DNA of 64,000 nt from NCBI GenBank assembly GCA_016195265.1, contig JACPZW010000002.1, positions 19,365 through 83,364 on the forward strand, in the 5' to 3' direction. Every line of letters begins with the position of its first letter. Positions within the stretch are counted from its first letter, which is position 1. The notes beneath the pieces are model-generated. The model was not told where the DNA came from, made no database searches, and was given only the letters and a program-made list of their open reading frames with translations. The DNA is from Acidobacteriota bacterium. Its GTDB lineage: Bacteria; Acidobacteriota; Vicinamibacteria; Vicinamibacterales; CAVVIG01. Made by a program: the position numbers and the translations under genes. This document shows, piece after piece, positions 33,896 through 42,886 of the stretch.

Positions 33896-34864
33896 CTACT
33901 TCCCGCCGGTCGCGGCGGGCTTCACGTTCACCGCGACGTAAGCGTTCGACCAGCAGCATTGGAACCCGCCGCCGCCATTGCCCGTGCTGTCGTTCCCCTG
34001 CACGCGCAGAATGTAGTCCCCCGGCGCGCTGAACGTCGCCGTCGTCGTCGCTTTGCCGTCATTGGGGATGTCCACGCGCGGCGCGACGGGGTCGAACTTG
34101 ACGGCGCCCGGGCCGCGAAACAGGTGCCACGACACGGCGAGCGGCGGCGCCGGGGTAAATCCACCAGCCGCGGTCGCACCAGGAGCACCAGGAGCCCCGG
34201 GCGCGCCCGCGCGCCCCCGCCCACGGCCGCGGCCCTCGGGGATATTGATCTTCGGTCCCTCGTCGGTCGCCCACGTGGTCAGCGTGAGCGGTTCGTTGAC
34301 CGTCGCGCTGTAGGTCGCCGCGGTCACGGCCGGCGGTCCCGTGAACCACTGGCCGTTCGGATCGAACCTGATCTTGGGCGGCGTGTTCTTGTTCGCCGCG
34401 TCTTCGAACGGCTCGACGACGTAGTCGGCCTGCGTGTGCAGCGTGATGGCGTTGGTCAGGCCGTTGGCGACGATGGTCCACGTCAGCTTCTTCGTGCCGA
34501 AGTCCTTCGGCACTTTGATCGTGAACACGCCCCACTGGCGGCCCGTTTCGAAATGCGTCGGCTGTCCCTGGGCGGGTCCGCCGGGTTCGATGCGGTTGTT
34601 CGGGCCGGCCGGAATGTCGAGCTCCTGTTTCGTATTGCGATTGAAGTACCCGACGAGGACGCGGACGCTGCCGTCCTTGTCGAAGTACCACCCTTCGAAC
34701 GCGCCCGTGACGCTCGACCCGCGTTCGCGAATCGTGTTCGACAGCGGGAACGCGCTCGGGGTCTGCCCGACGCCCTGCTGGCCGGCGCGCAGGAGCGCGC
34801 CTCCGGCGACAACCGCGACCATCGTTCCAACCATCCCTGCGACGGCCGCTCGACTTCCACGCAT
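33896..34864 (-). CDS. Secreted partner protein of the heme/copper module, copy 1
   Basis: A 322-residue exported protein: signal peptide, then GAFEGWYFDKDGSVRVLVGYFNRN, QELDIPAGPNNRIEPGG, a beta-sandwich-like stretch, a Gly/Arg/Pro-rich insert (GRGRGRGRAGAPG) and a C-terminal KATTTATFSAPGDYILRVQG domain of Ig/PKD-like type ending with FQCCWSN. It is a close paralogue of the protein at 50816-51763. In both places it follows a heme/copper monooxygenase-like gene, so it probably binds or assists that enzyme. Reaction unknown. Confidence 0.82.
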   Translation of the reverse strand: MRGSRAAVAGMVGTMVAVVAGGALLRAGQQGVGQTPSAFPLSNTIRERGSSVTGAFEGWYFDKDGSVRVLVGYFNRNTKQELDIPAGPNNRIEPGGPAQGQPTHFETGRQWGVFTIKVPKDFGTKKLTWTIVANGLTNAITLHTQADYVVEPFEDAANKNTPPKIRFDPNGQWFTGPPAVTAATYSATVNEPLTLTTWATDEGPKINIPEGRGRGRGRAGAPGAPGAPGATAAGGFTPAPPLAVSWHLFRGPGAVKFDPVAPRVDIPNDGKATTTATFSAPGDYILRVQGNDSTGNGGGGFQCCWSNAYVAVNVKPAATGGK

Positions 34865-34881
34865 CCGTGACCCCCTGGTGC

Positions 34882-34922
34882 AAAAAAAGAGGCGCCGTCC
34901 AAGAAATCTGGAACGGCGCCTC
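34882..34922 (-). terminator. Rho-independent terminator
   Basis: On the minus strand, a 12-13 bp G/C-rich stem (GAGGCGCCGTTCC pairing GGACGGCGCCTC) followed by seven T. It lies 20 bp after the monooxygenase-like gene and just before the partner gene, so it should cut expression of the latter or separate the two units. Confidence 0.9.
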
Positions 34923-34943
34923 AGTGTCCGATGAATCCCGCTC

Positions 34944-36299
34944 TTACTGCTGAGGCTGCTGGCCGCCGGCGGCCGTCGCCGTCGCCGTCGCGCGCTTCGC
35001 GGTCTCTGCTTTGAACTCGTCGTCGCTGAAGTAGGTGATGTTCAGCCACGCATGGCCCATCTCGTCCACGGTGCGGTCGCCGTAGCCCACCCACTGATCC
35101 GGATCCGGGTTCGCCTTGTTGTTCTTCGTGTTGTCGTACCACGCGATCAGGTGGAGGATCGTGCCCTTGGCGAGCAGCGGCGCAACGTCGTCCGCGTAGA
35201 TGTACATGTTGTGCCAGTTGAAATTGAAGTCGCTGACCTGGCTCAACAGCTCGCGGCGGCCGTCCGGGAAGATCGCTTCCATCGACATGCCCTTGCCGCG
35301 CAGGTGCATGTGCGCCTGGAAGTTCTCGATACGCGCGTTCTGCCGCAGCGTGATGAAGCTCTCCGTCGTCGTGATCTGGTTCGGCTGGATGTCGAGCGCG
35401 CGGGCGCCCGGCGAGTTGCCGGAGAACGAGTTGAAGAGCGCCAGCACCTCGCGGTGCTTCGGTTCCTGTCCCCGCGGATAGAACCACACGCCGAGTTCGG
35501 TGTGACCCGAGATTTCCTCACCGACCGCGTGGTAGTGCATCTCCCACACGATCTTCGAGCCGGGCAGCATCAGGCGGCCCGAGTCCGGACGCATCTCGTC
35601 GGCGTTCTTGCCGACGGCCCATTCCATGAAAAGGCCGTCGCCGGCGACGTTCGGGTCGTTGGTGAAGAGCGCCGGATCCATGTCCTCCGGCTGCTGCAGG
35701 CGCGCCAGCGCGTGATGCGTGATCTTGCGGGCGCCCTTGCCCACGGGACGGATCTCGATCGCGCGCACCCAGCGCGGCTCGGTCAGGCCGGTCGCGACGC
35801 TCGGCCGCCACCAGGCGTCCTGCGCGACGGCGGGCATCGTGTACTCGGGCGACTTGACGATGAGGTCGGGCGGGCCGAGTTTCACGGCTTCCTGCCACAC
35901 GGTCTCATCCGCCCAGACCTTCGGCGCCGGCATGTCCTTGGGATCGCCCTTGGGCGCGCCCGCGTTCACCCAGCGGACGATCGTGTCGATCTGGTCGTCG
36001 CTCAGCGAGCGGTCGTTCTTGAACTTCTGGATGCCGACGGTCTTGTCGATGTGCCAGGGCGGCATCTGCCGTCCGCCGACGCGGGCCGCGATCGCCTTCG
36101 CCCACGGACGCGCGTCCTCGTAGGTCTGCAGCGACATCGGCGCCATGTTGTCGGGACGATGGCAGGCCTCGCACTTGGCCTGGAAGATCGGCGCAATGTC
36201 CTTGGCGAACGTCGGCGTCTTTGCCGCGTCTGCGGCGCGCGCCGAGCCCGGGACGATCAGAACCGCGCCTACGGCCAGTGCGCTTAACGACTTAACCAT
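34944..36299 (-). CDS. Heme c/copper monooxygenase-like protein, copy 1
   Basis: A 451-residue exported protein. Signal peptide to ~residue 22; the N-terminal cytochrome domain has KCEACHRPDNMAPMSL (heme site ~42-46) and a distal RQMPPWHI. From ~150 on it resembles copper type II ascorbate-dependent monooxygenases (PHM family): KITHHALARL and EMHYHAVGEE give histidine ligands, then NFQAHMHLRGKGMSME and NFNWHNMYIY. Electrons could pass from heme to copper. Substrate unknown. ATG 36299 has GGAG five bases upstream. It is nearly the same as the protein at 49421-50794. Confidence 0.85.
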   Translation of the reverse strand: MVKSLSALAVGAVLIVPGSARAADAAKTPTFAKDIAPIFQAKCEACHRPDNMAPMSLQTYEDARPWAKAIAARVGGRQMPPWHIDKTVGIQKFKNDRSLSDDQIDTIVRWVNAGAPKGDPKDMPAPKVWADETVWQEAVKLGPPDLIVKSPEYTMPAVAQDAWWRPSVATGLTEPRWVRAIEIRPVGKGARKITHHALARLQQPEDMDPALFTNDPNVAGDGLFMEWAVGKNADEMRPDSGRLMLPGSKIVWEMHYHAVGEEISGHTELGVWFYPRGQEPKHREVLALFNSFSGNSPGARALDIQPNQITTTESFITLRQNARIENFQAHMHLRGKGMSMEAIFPDGRRELLSQVSDFNFNWHNMYIYADDVAPLLAKGTILHLIAWYDNTKNNKANPDPDQWVGYGDRTVDEMGHAWLNITYFSDDEFKAETAKRATATATAAGGQQPQQ

Positions 36300-36451
36300 T
36301 GCCACTCCTTTTGACGACCGGCAGCTATATAAATGGATACGCGATCCGAGCCGAGATCGCGGGAGTTTAACAGAGAACTACCGGGTCTACAAAGTCCGTT
36401 ACCGCTTTTCCGGCGATCTTCCGACGTGACAAGCCGAAACAACGGACCTGG
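36300..36451. other. Intergenic region with an A/T-rich promoter-like stretch
   Basis: The minus strand reads TATCCATTTATATAG about 40 bp before the start at 36299, with candidate -10 TATAT. Nothing else is recognised. Confidence 0.4.
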
Positions 36452-38803
36452 TCAGCCTCGAGCGTCGAGCGCCGCCTTGACGCGATCCGGTGTGAACGGC
36501 ACCTGACGCACGCGGGCGCCGGTCGCATCGAAGATGGCGTTGCCCAGTGCCGCGGCGGCAACGGTGATCGCGGTCTCGCCCGACCCGGTCGCCTCGGCGT
36601 CGGTCCGGTTGATCAGGACGCTCTCGACCGTCGGCACGGCGAAGCCCAGCGGCAGGCTGCGGTACGTCCGCCAGTCCACCGACGTGACCTTCTGCTCGTC
36701 CCACGTCACCTCTTCGCCGAGCGCGCGGCTCATGCCCTGCAGCGCTCCGCCCTCGATCTGATTCTTCATCCCGTCCGGATTGGAAATCGGCCCGCAGTCC
36801 TGCGCGACGATGATGCGCGTGAGCGTGACCGCGCCCGTCGCCTGATCGACGTCGACGTCGGCGACCATCGCCGAGTATCCGTTGTCGCCTTCGTACGCCA
36901 CGCACGCGATCCCGCGCCCGCGTGCGACGCCGGTCTTCCTGAGATCCGGGCGCGGCGAGGGCCGTGCGTCCCACTGCGCCGCGGCCGCCGCCCGTTTCAC
37001 GACCTCGCTCAGCCGCGCGTCGCTCAGGTGCCGCACGCGGTACGCGACCGGATCGGCGCGCACGTGCGCCGCGACTTCGTCCAGAAAGCATTCGTGCGCG
37101 AACGTGTTCTGCAGCCGCGACGGCGACCGCAGCGGTCCGGTGAAGAACGGCGAGGCGATCGTGTGCGAGAGGACGCGCTCGCTCTTCACCGTGCCGGCGC
37201 CGCGGCACGCGCCGCCGACGCAGCCTGTGACGTACGAAGGCGCGGCGTTGCTGTTGTTGTTGAACGTCCCGCCCGGCTCCGGCGCGGGCGTCCGCGGCGA
37301 GAACGGCTGCGGCTCGTAGCCGAGCAGCAGTCCCGTGATGACGTTGCCCGGCCGGTCGTACCCGGGCCGGCCGCCGCGCGTCGGCGACCACGCCTCGTAA
37401 TCCCACGCGAGGATCGCGCCGGACGAGTCGACACCGATGCGCTGATCGATGACGAACGCCAGGCCGTAGTTCTCCCACGCCATCTCGTCCTTGCGCGACA
37501 ACTGCACGCGGACCGGCGTCCCCACGGCCTGCGACAGCACAGCGGCGTCGAACGACACCGTGTCCGCGCCGTTGATGCCGTAGCATCCCGAGCCGCGCGT
37601 GAAAATGACGCGAACCTTGTCCGGCGCGAGACCGAGGATCATCGCGGCGCCGCTCCGGACCGGGTAGGCGGACTGCGTCGGCGACCAGATCGTCGCGCGA
37701 TCGCCCCGCACGTCCGCGACAGCGCACGAACTGCTCATCGATCCGTGCATCTGATACGGATACAGGTACGTCGCGTTCACGACCGACGCGGCACGGGCGA
37801 GTTGCTGATCGACGTCTTTCGAGTTGACGAGCAGCGCGTCGCGCGACGGCTGCCGACGCATGTAGCCGTGAAAATCGCCGTGCGCCGGCAGGCCCACACC
37901 CGGCGTCCACGTCGCTTTCAGCTGCTGCACCGCCTGAACCGCCTGCCATGTCTTCTCGCACACGACGCCGACGAAATTCCTCGTCACGACGACTCTGACG
38001 AACCCCGGCAGGCCGCGGACCGAGCTCTCGTCCACGCCGATGAGGGTCGCGCCGACCGCCGGCGGCCGGACGACGCGGCCGTGCAGCATCCCCGGGACGC
38101 GGACGTTGTGCACGAACTCGAACTGTCCGGTTGCCATCGCGGGCAAGTCGACGCGCGCGATCGGTTTTCCGAGCACGCTCCACTCGCCCGCCGGCTTCCG
38201 TTTCGCCGTCGCGCTCAGCGTGAGATTGAACGTCTTTCCGCCGATCAGATCGCCGTAGCTGACGCGCCTGGAGCCATCGCCCCGGACGCTGATCACGCCG
38301 TCTGACAACGCGAGCCGATCGACCGGAACCGCGAGACGCTCGGCCGCCAGACGCAGCAGCGCCTCGCGCGCCGTCGCGCCCGCCTGCGCCAGATTGCGCT
38401 CGTTGAAGTTGGTCGGCGTCGACTGGCTGCCGGACGTCGTGCCCTGATCGGGCGTCATCGAGGTGTCGCATTGAATCAGCGTCACGCGCGACAGCGGCAC
38501 CGACAGTTCCTCGGCGATGAGCTGCATCTGCACCGTGAACATCCCCTGCCCGAGCTCGCACTTGCCGGTGTAGGCGGTCACGGCGCCGTCGGCAGCGATG
38601 GCGATCCACGAATCGAGCTGCGCGCCGACCCGGGCGTTCTGCGTGCCGAACTGGCCCTGTGACAATGGTTCGGCGCCGATCGACTCCGCCAGGCGAGCCG
38701 TACTGAAGGTGACAACGAGCGCGCCGGCGCCTTTCAGCAATTGGCGGCGCGAGAAACCTGCGCGGGTCAAGGCGGCGCGGGCGTCTTTGGTCATCGCGCT
38801 CAT
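36452..38803 (-). CDS. Molybdenum hydroxylase large subunit (IorB-like)
   Basis: A 783-residue Tat-exported catalytic subunit of the xanthine dehydrogenase/aldehyde oxidase family, closest in layout to isoquinoline 1-oxidoreductase beta subunits. Tat signal RRQLLKGAGALVVTFSTARL. Molybdopterin-binding regions include GKCELGQGMFTVQMQLIAEE, GCYGINGADTVSFDAAVL and the catalytic glutamate in TGSGETAITVAAAALGN. The ATG overlaps the small-subunit stop by 4 bp (ATGA). It would hydroxylate an aromatic N-heterocycle or aldehyde in the periplasm, using electrons passed to the iron-sulfur subunit. Confidence 0.93.
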   Translation of the reverse strand: MSAMTKDARAALTRAGFSRRQLLKGAGALVVTFSTARLAESIGAEPLSQGQFGTQNARVGAQLDSWIAIAADGAVTAYTGKCELGQGMFTVQMQLIAEELSVPLSRVTLIQCDTSMTPDQGTTSGSQSTPTNFNERNLAQAGATAREALLRLAAERLAVPVDRLALSDGVISVRGDGSRRVSYGDLIGGKTFNLTLSATAKRKPAGEWSVLGKPIARVDLPAMATGQFEFVHNVRVPGMLHGRVVRPPAVGATLIGVDESSVRGLPGFVRVVVTRNFVGVVCEKTWQAVQAVQQLKATWTPGVGLPAHGDFHGYMRRQPSRDALLVNSKDVDQQLARAASVVNATYLYPYQMHGSMSSSCAVADVRGDRATIWSPTQSAYPVRSGAAMILGLAPDKVRVIFTRGSGCYGINGADTVSFDAAVLSQAVGTPVRVQLSRKDEMAWENYGLAFVIDQRIGVDSSGAILAWDYEAWSPTRGGRPGYDRPGNVITGLLLGYEPQPFSPRTPAPEPGGTFNNNSNAAPSYVTGCVGGACRGAGTVKSERVLSHTIASPFFTGPLRSPSRLQNTFAHECFLDEVAAHVRADPVAYRVRHLSDARLSEVVKRAAAAAQWDARPSPRPDLRKTGVARGRGIACVAYEGDNGYSAMVADVDVDQATGAVTLTRIIVAQDCGPISNPDGMKNQIEGGALQGMSRALGEEVTWDEQKVTSVDWRTYRSLPLGFAVPTVESVLINRTDAEATGSGETAITVAAAALGNAIFDATGARVRQVPFTPDRVKAALDARG

Positions 38804-39321
38804 ACGCGCCCCCTTTCGGCGCTGCCGCTCGCCGGTTCGACGCTCGCCTGCTTCTGCGGCGCGCGAAGGCCGGCGTACCGCTTGATCGCGCGGAGCATGC
38901 GCGTGTGCGCGAAGCACCGGCACAGCGTCGTCGCGAGCGCCTGCGTGAGCTGCGCGTCGCTCGGCGTCGGGTTCTGGTCCAGGAAGGCCTTCGCGGTCAG
39001 GATGACGCCGTTCAGGCAGAAGCCGCACTGCGCCGCCTGCTCGTCGATGAACGCCTGCTGAATCGGATGCGGCCGCTCAATCGTGCCCAGTCCCTCGAGC
39101 GTCGTCACCTCGGCGCCGCCGATCGTGCCGACCGGCGTCACGCACGATCGGACCGCGCGGCCGCGCACGATCACGGTGCACGCGCCGCACTGGCCCAGGC
39201 CGCAGCCGAATTTCGGTCCGTTCAGCGCCAGATCGTCGCCGAGCACGTACAACAGCGGCGTCGCTGGTTCGACGTCAACGGTGTGCGCGCGGCCGTTGAC
39301 GTTGAGCGTCAAGGTGCTCAC
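38800..39321 (-). CDS. (2Fe-2S) small subunit of the molybdenum hydroxylase (IorA-like)
   Basis: A 173-residue two-cluster iron-sulfur protein. The plant-type cluster ligands are in FGCGLGQCGACTV plus a cysteine in RAVRSCVTP. The second cluster is in AAQCGFCLNGVILTA and TLCRCFAHTRMLRAI; the last motif usually reads CRCGTH or similar, so FA is unusual. GTG start with GGGAGG upstream. The C-terminal tail is extended and basic. Partner: the large subunit just downstream. Confidence 0.95.
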   Translation of the reverse strand: MSTLTLNVNGRAHTVDVEPATPLLYVLGDDLALNGPKFGCGLGQCGACTVIVRGRAVRSCVTPVGTIGGAEVTTLEGLGTIERPHPIQQAFIDEQAAQCGFCLNGVILTAKAFLDQNPTPSDAQLTQALATTLCRCFAHTRMLRAIKRYAGLRAPQKQASVEPASGSAERGRV

Positions 39322-39339
39322 GGGGACCTCCCGAGCAAA

Positions 39340-39415
39340 TTCAGATTTCAGAGTTCAGATTTCAGATTGACTTCAGCCATCAGCCATCAGCCATCAGCCA
39401 TCAGCCATCAACCAT
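39340..39415. repeat. 7-bp tandem array C, at the transporter 3' end
   Basis: Four TTCAGAT-type heptamers, a TGAC spacer, then five CAGCCAT and one CAACCAT. The last coding codons and the stop of the transporter (39408-39410) lie within it. Confidence 0.9.
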
Positions 39416-40730
39416 CAAGTGTGACAGCGGCGACTCGTAGATCCGCTGTCTCGGCTGTGCGCCGCGTCAGCGCGACTACGGCGACCAGTCCGAGGGCCGC
39501 GGCGAGCGACAGCCACACGCCCGGGACCGCTCTGTTGCCGGTGACTTCTATCAAGTACGTGCAAATCGCCGGCGTGAAGCCGCCGAAGATCGCGGTCGCC
39601 AGACTGTACGCCATCGAGAATCCCGAGGTGCGCACGTCGCGCGGCATGATCTCGGTGAGATACACGACCATCGCGCCGTTGTAGCTGCCGTACAGGCAGG
39701 ACAGCCAGAGCTCCACCGCCAGGAGCCGCCAGAAGGACGGCGCGGCGACCAGCCATTGCAGCGCCGGATACGCCGTGACGAGCGTGAGAATCGTGCACAT
39801 GACCAGGAGCGGACGCCGTCCCACTCGATCGGACACGGCGCCCATCACGGGCAGCCAGACGAAGTTCGAGACGCCGACGCACAGGATCACGACCTGCACG
39901 CGGCTGTTTGCCAGGTGCAGCACCGTTCCGCCGAAGGTCGGCGTGTACGCCGTGATCATGTAGAAGCTCACCGTGGTCATCGTCGTGAGCAGCATGCCGA
40001 GTCCGACGAGCGGCCAGTTGGCGGCGAGCGTGCGGACGATCTCGGCGCTCGACGGATGCCGCGTCCGCGATCGGAATTCTTCCGTCTCGCCGAGCGTGCG
40101 CCGAAGGACGAACAGCACCGGCACGATCGCGCAGCCGATGAGCATCGGCACGCGCCAGCCCCACTGCATGATCTGATCCGGCGTGAGCGTGAATGCGAGC
40201 GCGATGCCGATAACGGCCGCCAGCACGACGGCGACCTGCTGGCTCGCCGATTGCCAGCTCACGAAAAAGCCTTTCCGGCCCGGCGTCGCGATTTCGGCGA
40301 GATAGACGGACACGCCGCCCAGTTCCACACCCGCGGAGAAGCCCTGCAGCAGACGTCCGAGCAGGATCAGGACCGGCGCGATCCAGCCGATCGTGCGGTA
40401 CCCCGGCATGATTGCGATCGACACGGTGCCGACGGCCATCAACCCGAGCGTGAGAAGCAGGCCTTTGCGCCGCCCGTTGTGATCGATGTAGGCGCCGAGC
40501 ACGACGGCGCCGAGCGGCCGCATCAGGTAGCCGGCGCCGAACGTCATCAGCGCTTTCATGAGCGACGCGAACTCGCTGCCGCTCGGGAAGAACGTCTGGC
40601 CGATGGCCGCGGCGTAGTAGCCGAAGACCATGAAGTCGTACATCTCCAGGAAATTGCCGCTGGCGACCCGTACGACCGGCCATGCCTTCGATTCAGGGGA
40701 TGACAGATTTGAAAGTCGCGTGTCACGCAT
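39408..40730 (-). CDS. MFS transporter, MHS family (organic acid/H+ symporter type)
   Basis: A 440-residue inner-membrane transporter with 12 predicted helices. Family signature lines are [20 protein letters not shown] (helix 1), [20 protein letters not shown] (loop 2-3, the A-motif) and [20 protein letters not shown]. These resemble citrate/tricarballylate transporters (CitA/TcuC) of the metabolite:H+ symporter group. ATG 40730 preferred; GTG 40742 in frame. The substrate is not set by sequence. The stop is within a heptamer array. Confidence 0.9.
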   Translation of the reverse strand: MRDTRLSNLSSPESKAWPVVRVASGNFLEMYDFMVFGYYAAAIGQTFFPSGSEFASLMKALMTFGAGYLMRPLGAVVLGAYIDHNGRRKGLLLTLGLMAVGTVSIAIMPGYRTIGWIAPVLILLGRLLQGFSAGVELGGVSVYLAEIATPGRKGFFVSWQSASQQVAVVLAAVIGIALAFTLTPDQIMQWGWRVPMLIGCAIVPVLFVLRRTLGETEEFRSRTRHPSSAEIVRTLAANWPLVGLGMLLTTMTTVSFYMITAYTPTFGGTVLHLANSRVQVVILCVGVSNFVWLPVMGAVSDRVGRRPLLVMCTILTLVTAYPALQWLVAAPSFWRLLAVELWLSCLYGSYNGAMVVYLTEIMPRDVRTSGFSMAYSLATAIFGGFTPAICTYLIEVTGNRAVPGVWLSLAAALGLVAVVALTRRTAETADLRVAAVTLDG

Positions 40731-40919
40731 TGTTCCATCCACGAGCGCCGGTGGCGGACTCGGCGCCGGTCATTCCTTACATGTTTCTGCCGTCTTCCAG
40801 GCCGCAAGCACTATAGCGGCAACGGGTTAGCTCGAACCAAGTCGTTGCCCCGGTGACTCTTCGCCTCACGTCGATCGACGTGGTCCGATGTTTGCGCAAC
40901 ACACCGTAGAGGTACAGTC

Positions 40920-41507
40920 ATGCGCCACGCTCAACGAACGTTGCTGGTCTTCGCGATTGCGATACTGACGGCGTGCGGCGGTTCGCCGAGCGCGCCGTCA
41001 TCGTCGCCGACTCTGACCGTGTTGCTCAAGGACTCTCCGTACAGCGACGCCAAGGCCCTGCTCGTCACTTTCTCCGACGTCAGCGCGCACGTGTCAGGCA
41101 GCCAGGTCTCCGGCAGCGGCGACTGGACGACGCTGCCGTTCACCGGCGGCGGGGCGGGCCGCACGTGCGACCTCAAGAAACTGACGACCGCGCAGGACAT
41201 CCTGGGGACCGGCTCGCTCGCGGCCGGTCATTACACCCAGATTCGGCTCGTCGTCTCGAGCGCCGCGTTGTACTTCGACAACGCCTCATCGGGGGCGGCA
41301 TGCGCGCCGGCGATGAGCGTGCCGGCCGGTCGCAGTTCGACGGTCACGATTCCCTCGGGCGAAGTGAAGCTCAATCGCGAGTTCGACGTGACGTCGACGG
41401 GCGCGACAACGATCCTCGTGGATTTCGACGGGGACCAATCCGTGAAGCAAACAGGCAACGGCGTCTACACGATGGCGCCGGTCATGACCGTGGTGAGCGT
41501 CCAGTAG
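40920..41507 (+). CDS. DUF4382 lipoprotein
   Basis: A 195-residue lipoprotein: MRHAQRTLLVFAIAILTACG with lipobox LTAC, then LTVLLKDSPYSDAKALLVTF, GHYTQIRLVVSSAALYFD and VKLNREFDVTSTGATTILVDF, the lines of DUF4382, an all-beta extracellular family. The function is unknown. It stands alone between the transporter (divergent) and the convergent VOC gene. Confidence 0.88.
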   Translation: MRHAQRTLLVFAIAILTACGGSPSAPSSSPTLTVLLKDSPYSDAKALLVTFSDVSAHVSGSQVSGSGDWTTLPFTGGGAGRTCDLKKLTTAQDILGTGSLAAGHYTQIRLVVSSAALYFDNASSGAACAPAMSVPAGRSSTVTIPSGEVKLNREFDVTSTGATTILVDFDGDQSVKQTGNGVYTMAPVMTVVSVQ

Positions 41508-41544
41508 CGGCGGCGGCGCGCATCTAGGCCGCATCTAGCCCCAT

Positions 41545-42039
41545 CTAGCCCTGATACCCGTTCGCCGAGAGCTGGACGCGCGCGTTGTCGGGACCGGTGA
41601 AATAGATCTGGTCGCCGCCGCTCGTCCGGTTCGCGGGATTGCGATCGATGGTCGCTGCAACGCCGCGCTGCTTGAGCCGCTCGGCAATCTGCTCGGGATC
41701 GTAGTCGTCGACGCCGATGCAGATGTGATTCACCGTGCCGGGATTGGCGAGCTTGTAGAGTCCGAGGAAGCTCGTGCCCAGCCCCAGGTTGATGCCGCCG
41801 TTGCCCGGCCGGCTCACGACCTTCAGCCCCAGCAGCGACCCGTAGAACTCCGCGGCCTTCTCGACGTCGGTCACGGCCAGCGACGCGTGATTCAGCGATC
41901 GCCCTTGGGCCGCCGAAGCGGTCCGGGCTCCAACCGCGGAGGCGCCCCCAACAAGCGCCGCCAACGACGCCACGAGCTCCCGCCGCGTCAAGCGGCGCGC
42001 CTCGAACTGATCGACAAGGTGTTCAATCGCAGCGCGCAC
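41545..42039 (-). CDS. VOC-family protein with Tat-like signal
   Basis: A 164-residue vicinal-oxygen-chelate (glyoxalase-like) protein. N-terminal LTRRELVASLAALVGGASAV resembles a Tat signal preceded by ~16 cytosolic-type residues. Core: LNHASLAVTDVEKAAEFYG, LLGLKVVS and GTVNHICIGVDDYD, ending YFTGPDNARVQLSANG. The final metal-site glutamate of typical members is replaced by glutamine. GTG start with GAGGAGG upstream. Enzyme activity unknown. Confidence 0.85.
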   Translation of the reverse strand: MRAAIEHLVDQFEARRLTRRELVASLAALVGGASAVGARTASAAQGRSLNHASLAVTDVEKAAEFYGSLLGLKVVSRPGNGGINLGLGTSFLGLYKLANPGTVNHICIGVDDYDPEQIAERLKQRGVAATIDRNPANRTSGGDQIYFTGPDNARVQLSANGYQG

Positions 42040-42050
42040 GGTGGCTCCTC

Positions 42051-42083
42051 CTCAGTTTTCTCTTTTCAGTTTTCAGTTCACTG
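42051..42083. repeat. 7-bp tandem array D
   Basis: Four to five heptamers of TTCAGTT type between the VOC gene and the next gene, supplying the TGA stop of the minus-strand gene at 42073. Unit nearly identical to array B. Confidence 0.85.
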
Positions 42084-42777
42084 CGAAGCAGTACAGCAAT
42101 CCCGCCCCGCCGGTCGCGATGAGATTCGGCTGGCTGCAGCCGCGGCTCGGATGCGACGAGTTCCATGAGCTGTTGCCGCCGCCCTGCTTGTCGGAGTGTC
42201 CGAGTTGTGCGGAACCCCGGCTGTCGGCGTTGCTCGTGTAGCTGCTGCACGTGTGATCCGCGGTGTCGGTGTACGCGCGGCCGTCGGGTGTCGAGCCGGT
42301 CAGGATGTCGTGCTGGTTCGGCGTGTCGCCGACGCCGTTGACGATCGTGTTCTTCTCGGTCAGCGAGATCTGCTTGCCGAGCGCGTTGCCGACGCGCGCC
42401 TGCTCGATCGTGTCGCCGTGCAGCTCCGCGAGGTTCGCCGCAATCCGTCCGCCTCGCGCGTTGAACCAGGGCCCGTTGCCGATGCGGTCGCGCGCGTTGA
42501 CCGCGCCGGCGCCCTGCGTGCTGAGATACGCGCGCCACGTCGCGCCACCTCGTCCGGCGGCTGCCGCGAGCGATTGACAGTACGCGTCGGCGCCGGCGAT
42601 GCCGGCGTAGTTCGCGCCATCACCCTTGCCGACGCTCGTCACGAAGAACGACATCGGCTGCGGCGGCGGCGCCTGCCCGCGTCCCGCGGGAGCGGCCGGC
42701 TGCTGCGCCAGCGCGAGAAACGATCCGAACAGGAGCGCGACCAGAAATGTAGCGGCGATCATTCGCATGTTCTTCAT
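42073..42777 (-). CDS. Exported lectin/DUF1554-like protein
   Basis: A 234-residue protein: signal peptide (MKNMRMIAATFLVALLFGSF), then GDGANYAGIAGADAYCQSLA, TWRAYLSTQG, ARDRIGNGPWFNARG and HTCSSYTSNADSRGSAQLGH with C-terminal cysteines. The arrangement recalls C-type-lectin-fold endostatin/DUF1554-like domains found in secreted proteins of environmental bacteria; this match is by eye and weak. ATG 42777 has AGGAG at 8 bp; M at 42783 is too close to it. The stop lies in heptamer array D. Confidence 0.65.
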   Translation of the reverse strand: MKNMRMIAATFLVALLFGSFLALAQQPAAPAGRGQAPPPQPMSFFVTSVGKGDGANYAGIAGADAYCQSLAAAAGRGGATWRAYLSTQGAGAVNARDRIGNGPWFNARGGRIAANLAELHGDTIEQARVGNALGKQISLTEKNTIVNGVGDTPNQHDILTGSTPDGRAYTDTADHTCSSYTSNADSRGSAQLGHSDKQGGGNSSWNSSHPSRGCSQPNLIATGGAGLLYCFAVN

Positions 42778-42799
42778 CGGCATCTCTCCTCTTACCGTA

Positions 42800-42880
42800 C
42801 TGCCCACCTGCCCTACTCGCCCCACCTGCCCTACCCTTCCCGCCCTTCCTGCCCTTCCTGCCCTTCCTGCCCTTCCTGCC
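42800..42880. repeat. 9-bp tandem array, copy C
   Basis: Nine units passing from TGCCCTACT and CGCCCCACC to CTTCCTGCC, lying right after the stop of the minus-strand hydrolase (42887). This copy is intergenic. Confidence 0.9.
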
Positions 42881-42886
42881 CCTATT

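Noticed and set aside
36399..38609. 736-residue minus-strand frame in another phase of the hydroxylase gene
   Set aside because: Out-of-frame; the molybdopterin signatures are in the neighbouring frame.
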